The notes under the pieces are model-generated. The model had not been told where the DNA came from. It made no database searches and saw only the letters and a program-made list of their open reading frames with translations. Source: JBBQZO01 sp038207625 (GTDB lineage: Bacteria; Pseudomonadota; Gammaproteobacteria; Burkholderiales; Burkholderiaceae_D). Taken from it: a stretch of 64,000 bases of DNA. Both the position numbers and the translations under genes were made by a program. Shown piece after piece: positions 62,234 through 64,000 of the stretch. The stretch is from positions 1 to 64,000 of the forward strand of contig JBBQZO010000008.1 of the NCBI GenBank assembly GCA_038207625.1, given 5' to 3'. The first letter of the stretch is position 1. Every line of letters starts with the position of its first letter.

Positions 62234-62510
62234 CGCCGCCACGGCGCGCCGACATGCTGCGCCGACTTGTCACGCCCGGACGGCGCGCCGACGCGTCACG
62301 CCGGGCACGTCGCGTCCGCCACAGTGCGCGCGTGCGTGGCGAGGGCGTCGGCCCGGCGCAGGAATTTCTTGCCGGTGGTGTGATGAACTGTTTGTCAATG
62401 TTAGGATAGCGCCATGCGCGCATGCCAGCCGGCCGGCGCGCACAAGGGGCGCCGCGAACGCATGCGGGCGCGCTGGCCGACACACACAATCACCTGAAGG
62501 TCGACAAACG

Positions 62511-63116
62511 ATGCAAAAAATCGCAAGACGGTTGCGCGCGCTTGGCCTGGCAACGTGCCTGCTGGGCGCGCTGCCGGCCCACGCCGAGGCGCTCAAATTC
62601 GACATCAGCTTGCAATCGAGCACGGCCAAAGAGCGCGCGGCCAAGCAGCAATTGGAGCGCCTCAGTGCCACGTATCGGCTTGACAAGTGGGTGCAGACGC
62701 GCCGGATCGCGTTTGACGAGACCACCATCCCGCACAGCCATCCGGTGCTGACGTTCCATGCGCGCCACCTCGATGACGACGCGCTGTTCCTGTCCACCTT
62801 CATCCATGAACAGATGCATTGGTGGCTGTCGGCCCACCCCGAGCAGACGGCGCGCGCCGTCGCCGCGTTGAAGCGCCGCTATGCGACGCTGCCGGTCGGC
62901 TATCCCGACGGCGCCGCGGACCTCGAGTCGTCGTACGAGCATCTGCTGGTGATCTGCCTCGAGCTCGATGGCGTGCGCGAGCTGCTCGGCGCGCGCGAAG
63001 AGGCGCGCGTGCTGGCATTCTGGTCGCACGACCATTACCGCAAGCTGTACCAGCTGGTCGGCGCCGAGCGGCTGGCCACCCGCGCCGTGTTGCAACAGAA
63101 CGCGCTGCAGTTGTAG
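62511..63116 (+). CDS. Exported HExxH zinc-metallopeptidase-like protein
   Basis: The 201-residue protein has a signal peptide ending LPAHAEA and the zinc-binding motif HEQMH at 99-103 (in LFLSTFIHEQMHWWLSAHP), followed 36-46 residues later by Glu-rich SSYEHLLVICLELDGVREL which may provide the third ligand. The rest is helical. I know no close family; the fold resembles a minimal gluzincin core. Its pairing with no peptidase partner suggests a stand-alone periplasmic enzyme or toxin-like factor. GAAGG lies 12 bases upstream of the ATG, weak. Confidence 0.65.
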   Translation: MQKIARRLRALGLATCLLGALPAHAEALKFDISLQSSTAKERAAKQQLERLSATYRLDKWVQTRRIAFDETTIPHSHPVLTFHARHLDDDALFLSTFIHEQMHWWLSAHPEQTARAVAALKRRYATLPVGYPDGAADLESSYEHLLVICLELDGVRELLGAREEARVLAFWSHDHYRKLYQLVGAERLATRAVLQQNALQL

Positions 63117-63213
63117 GCCGATCGCGATCCGCGCCGTTGGCCCGGCAGGCGGGACGGCGCAGGCATCGTATGCGCTGCGCGCGGGCGATCGGGCGCAGCT
63201 GTCCGATCGCCCC

Positions 63214-63948
63214 CTAGCGGTAGCGCAGCAGGATGCGCTGCACGCTGCCGTCCTGCAACAGCTGGCGGATTGCCGCATCGACCGTCTCGAACGGTATCTT
63301 GCTGGCGGGCGAGAACGCGCAGTGGGTGGTGAAGCTGGAAATGGTCAAGCTAGCCAGCTTGGCCAGCGCCGGTTGCGACTTGGCCTGGTACGCCACACTG
63401 AGGTGGTCGAGCACCGCATAGCGGCGCCGGCCGGCCAGCAGCTTGTCGATGTTCGCCGGCATGGTCGGCGCGTCGTCGCGCAAATAGTGGGTGCCCAGCG
63501 CGGCGTCCAGTTCCGGATAGCTATAGCCCAACACCAGCGCCAGCGTTTCGCCGCTCAGCTCGCCCAACTCGCGCGGCGCGTCCAGGTTGACGCCGGCCAC
63601 CAGCAGGTTTTCATTGGGGATCAAGGGCGCGCTCCAGTTCAGATCGCCCGCCAGCCAGGCCGGACGCATGTAGCACACCCCGTCCACCGTGCCATCATGC
63701 AGTACCAGCTCAAGCCGCTTGCGCGGGGTCGCCACGAAGCGCGCCTTGCGCTGCACTCTGGCGCCGATCGCCTCGCCCAGATCTTTCAGGATGCCGCTTT
63801 CGAGATTGCCGTGCACGAACTGCGCCAGCGGCATGGTGTTGGCGTTGGAGACGGCGAACACGATCACCTCGTCGCGCCCCTGCGCGTTGGCGCACGCCAA
63901 CGTCGCTACCAGCGCCAGTGCCGCCAGCTTGCGCGTGAGCGTGCTCAT
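63214..63948 (-). CDS. Periplasmic solute-binding family 3 protein
   Basis: The ATG at 63948 (MSTLTRKLAALALVATLACA) is chosen; an ATG two codons earlier is possible. The 244-residue protein has a signal peptide ending NAQG, then VIVFAVSNANTMPLAQFVHG, SGILKDLGEAIGARVQRKAR and PWxR-like FVATPRKRLELVLHDG, with ending DGSVQRILLRYR. It is an orphan SBP_bac_3 protein without a nearby permease, like the one at 46869. The convergent neighbour is the HExxH gene. Confidence 0.82.
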   Translation of the reverse strand: MSTLTRKLAALALVATLACANAQGRDEVIVFAVSNANTMPLAQFVHGNLESGILKDLGEAIGARVQRKARFVATPRKRLELVLHDGTVDGVCYMRPAWLAGDLNWSAPLIPNENLLVAGVNLDAPRELGELSGETLALVLGYSYPELDAALGTHYLRDDAPTMPANIDKLLAGRRRYAVLDHLSVAYQAKSQPALAKLASLTISSFTTHCAFSPASKIPFETVDAAIRQLLQDGSVQRILLRYR

Positions 63949-64000
63949 CGGCATGGCTGGGCCAGTGTGGGGACCGCGCGCCGCGCACGCCCGGATGCGT

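Overview
The window is about 64 kb of high-GC, gene-dense bacterial chromosome. Gene content and protein style suggest a betaproteobacterium of the Oxalobacteraceae (Massilia, Duganella or Janthinobacterium-like): a classical argA, yggX next to argA, a long HrpA, an AlgZ/AlgR-type LytS/LytTR pair, a curli operon, chitin-type catabolism, a TIGR01782-type TonB receptor and a REP-associated tyrosine transposase. The genus is inferred from this picture, not from a marker gene. No tRNA, rRNA or CRISPR array was seen.

Layout. (1) 1-6.6 kb is an accessory zone. It holds the 3' part of a RAYT transposase, an orphan Rhs tip fragment, and a three-gene minus-strand cassette: Rhs part 1, Rhs part 2 with a variable C-terminal tip, and a small exported protein. 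Both cassette junctions are ATGA overlaps, and the Rhs signal peptide is cut from part 1 by one in-frame TGA. (2) 7-24.4 kb is a GlcNAc/chitin catabolic region: a secreted GH18 protein and a TonB-dependent receptor on the plus strand, and a ten-gene minus-strand operon. The operon runs kinase, GntR repressor, nagA, SIS-type deaminase, ABC binding protein, two permeases, GH3 hexosaminidase, AmpG-like MFS and ABC ATPase. A direct-repeat motif (8 bp, 3-bp spacer, 8 bp, built on TGGTATTG) lies upstream of all three transcription units and abuts a TTGACA-N17-TATAGT promoter of the operon. (3) 24.7-35.5 kb is mixed: a small AAA ATPase, an acyltransferase, a LytS/LytTR system, secreted and cytosolic enzymes, yggX and argA. 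(4) 35.5-40.2 kb is hrpA with a repetitive N-terminal extension of about 270 residues. (5) 40.4-43.3 kb has two VOC proteins flanking two AT-richer unknown genes. (6) 43.6-49.2 kb has an EF-hand protein, a GH27 alpha-galactosidase with a LysR regulator, a periplasmic binding protein, an unknown exported protein and a TetR regulator. (7) 49.4-52.9 kb is a curli operon csgE-F-G-B-A with a good sigma70-type promoter. (8) 53-64 kb has an amine oxidoreductase, a putative Na+/H+ antiporter, an AcpA-like phosphatase, an S53 peptidase with Ig-like repeats, a Crp/Fnr regulator, an exported HExxH protein and a second binding protein.

How parts work together. The GH18 protein and TonB receptor would take chitin fragments through the outer membrane. 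The ABC and MFS transporters import them, GH3 cleaves them, and kinase, NagA and deaminase deliver fructose-6-phosphate, with the GntR protein sensing an intermediate. In the curli set, CsgE, CsgF and CsgG export the two curlin-repeat proteins. The most unusual region is the two-part Rhs cassette; the best-supported new regulatory signal is the repeated TGGTATTG element.
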